The notes under the pieces were generated by a model. It ran no database searches, had not been told where the DNA came from, and was given only the letters and a program-made list of their open reading frames with translations. 6,632 bases of DNA from an uncultured Actinomycetes bacterium (lineage in GTDB: Bacteria; Actinomycetota; Acidimicrobiia; Acidimicrobiales; Acidimicrobilacustridaceae). The first letter of the stretch is position 1. Every line of letters begins with the position of its first letter. The stretch is taken from the NCBI GenBank assembly GCA_945957335.1, contig CAMFLJ010000214.1, positions 1-6,632 of the forward strand. The letters run 5' to 3'. The translations under genes were made by a program, and so were the position numbers. Positions 5,699 to 6,632 of this stretch are shown piece by piece.

Positions 5699-6632
5699 CT
5701 AGAGCTCGGCCTCCCAGTCACGGGTCTCGATGATCTCCTTGACCTCGCGCATGAAGGCGGCGGCGTAGGCGCCGTCGAAGGCGCGGTGGTCCCAGCTCAG
5801 CGCGAGGAGGCCCACCGAGTGGATGGCGATCGACTCGGCGCCGTCGGCGTCGGTGACCACGACTGGGCGGCGGTGGATGCCGTCGGTCGACATGATGGCG
5901 ACCTGGGGCTGGTTGATGATCGGCAGCACGAGGTAGCTGCCGAACGAGCCCGAGTTCGAGAGGGTGAACGTGCCGCCGGTGATGTCGTCGGCGCCGAGCC
6001 TCTTGGTGCGGGCCCGGGTGGCGAGCTCGTTGATGTCGCGGGCGATGGCGCGGAGCCGCTTGTCGTCGGCCTCCTGCACGACCGGGGCGAGCAGGCCCTC
6101 GAAGTCGAGGTCGACGGCGATCGAGAGGTTCACGTAGTTGTGCACGACGAGCTCGCCGTCGCCGACCGACGCGTTCATGTGCGGGAAGTCGCGCAGGGCG
6201 TCGATGACCGCACGGGAGATGAACGGGAGGTAGGTGAGGCTGAAGCCCTCCTGGGCCCGGAACGACTCGCGGTGGCGGCGGCGGGCCCGCTCGACGCCCT
6301 CGTAGTCGACCTCGACGATCGTGTAGGCGTGGGGCGAGGTGGTCTTCGACATCACCATGTGCTCGCCGGTGCGGCGCCGGATGTTGTTGAGCGGCTCGAC
6401 CGTGTCCCCGGTGCCCGAGCGCGGCGCGGGCCGCTGCGTGACCAGGGCCGGCGCTGCCGGTGCCGCCCCGCCGGGGGCCCCGCTCGCGGCAGGGATGGCC
6501 GGCCGGGTGGCCGATCCGGTGGCGATGGCCTGCTCGACGTCGGCCCGCGTGATGCGACCGCCGATGCCGGTGCCGGTGATCTGCCCCACGTCGCGCTGGT
6601 GCTCGTCGATGAGCTTGCGCACGACCGGCGAC
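5699..6632 (-). CDS. 2-oxoacid dehydrogenase E2 (dihydrolipoyl acyltransferase), N-terminus beyond window edge
   Basis: The visible 310 residues are the C-terminal part of the E2 core, which passes an acyl group from its lipoyl arm to coenzyme A. The first ~36 residues (SPVVRKLIDEH…GTGIGGRITRADVEQAI) are the peripheral subunit-binding domain that holds E1 or E3. An Ala/Pro-rich flexible linker follows (about 40-75). The catalytic domain runs to the end with DHRAFDG (281-287), containing the catalytic histidine 282 and aspartate 286, and FTLSNSGSFGS (222-232). The N-terminal lipoyl domain or domains lie outside the window; the frame stays open to the last base, so the GTG at 6622 is not the start. 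The segment SPHAYTIVEVD (99-109) resembles branched-chain-type E2 proteins more than classical succinyltransferases, but pyruvate or 2-oxoglutarate complexes cannot be excluded. Stop is 28 bases before lipB-lipA. Confidence 0.93.
   Translation of the reverse strand, partial: SPVVRKLIDEHQRDVGQITGTGIGGRITRADVEQAIATGSATRPAIPAASGAPGGAAPAAPALVTQRPAPRSGTGDTVEPLNNIRRRTGEHMVMSKTTSPHAYTIVEVDYEGVERARRRHRESFRAQEGFSLTYLPFISRAVIDALRDFPHMNASVGDGELVVHNYVNLSIAVDLDFEGLLAPVVQEADDKRLRAIARDINELATRARTKRLGADDITGGTFTLSNSGSFGSYLVLPIINQPQVAIMSTDGIHRRPVVVTDADGAESIAIHSVGLLALSWDHRAFDGAYAAAFMREVKEIIETRDWEAEL

Noticed and set aside
5671..5721. Upstream GTG start for lipB-lipA at 5721
   Set aside because: It overlaps the E2 end, adds 17 residues not needed by the family, and is less well supported than the ATG at 5670 with GGGGAG.

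Overview
The window is very GC-rich, with strong G/C preference at third codon positions and almost no intergenic space. It looks like part of a chromosome from a high-GC actinobacterium. The DrrA/DrrB-type exporter, the TetR protein and the E2/lipB/lipA neighbourhood all fit Actinomycetota. A lineage such as Acidimicrobiia is a guess from style only. No rRNA, tRNA, CRISPR array, insertion sequence or phage gene is visible.

Layout, left to right. (1) 1-622, minus strand: the N-terminal two thirds of an M24 (Xaa-Pro peptidase type) protein, cut by the window edge. (2) 712-1293, minus: a TetR-family repressor. (3) 1294-1388: a divergent control region with two nearly identical 19-base imperfect palindromes, probably the repressor's operators, around a recognisable promoter for the rightward genes. 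(4) 1389-3247, plus: a two-gene DrrA/DrrB-type ABC exporter, translationally coupled through an ATGA overlap. (5) 3248-3300: a convergent intergenic stretch with a GC-rich hairpin. (6) 3301-6632, minus, read from right to left: the C-terminal part of a 2-oxoacid dehydrogenase E2 acyltransferase, then one reading frame encoding both octanoyltransferase (LipB) and lipoyl synthase (LipA), then a small pyridoxamine-phosphate-oxidase-like flavoprotein.

The genes form two units. The left unit is a self-contained drug- or metabolite-responsive efflux module: repressor, operators and exporter. The right unit links an enzyme that needs lipoate to the enzymes that make it. LipB moves an octanoyl group from acyl carrier protein onto the lipoyl domain of E2-type proteins, and LipA inserts the two sulfurs. 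E2 and the lipoylation enzymes are probably co-transcribed, with only 28 bases between E2 and lipB-lipA.

The most notable observation is that LipB and LipA form a single 597-residue polypeptide. Each half keeps its catalytic residues, and a linker of roughly 40 residues joins them.
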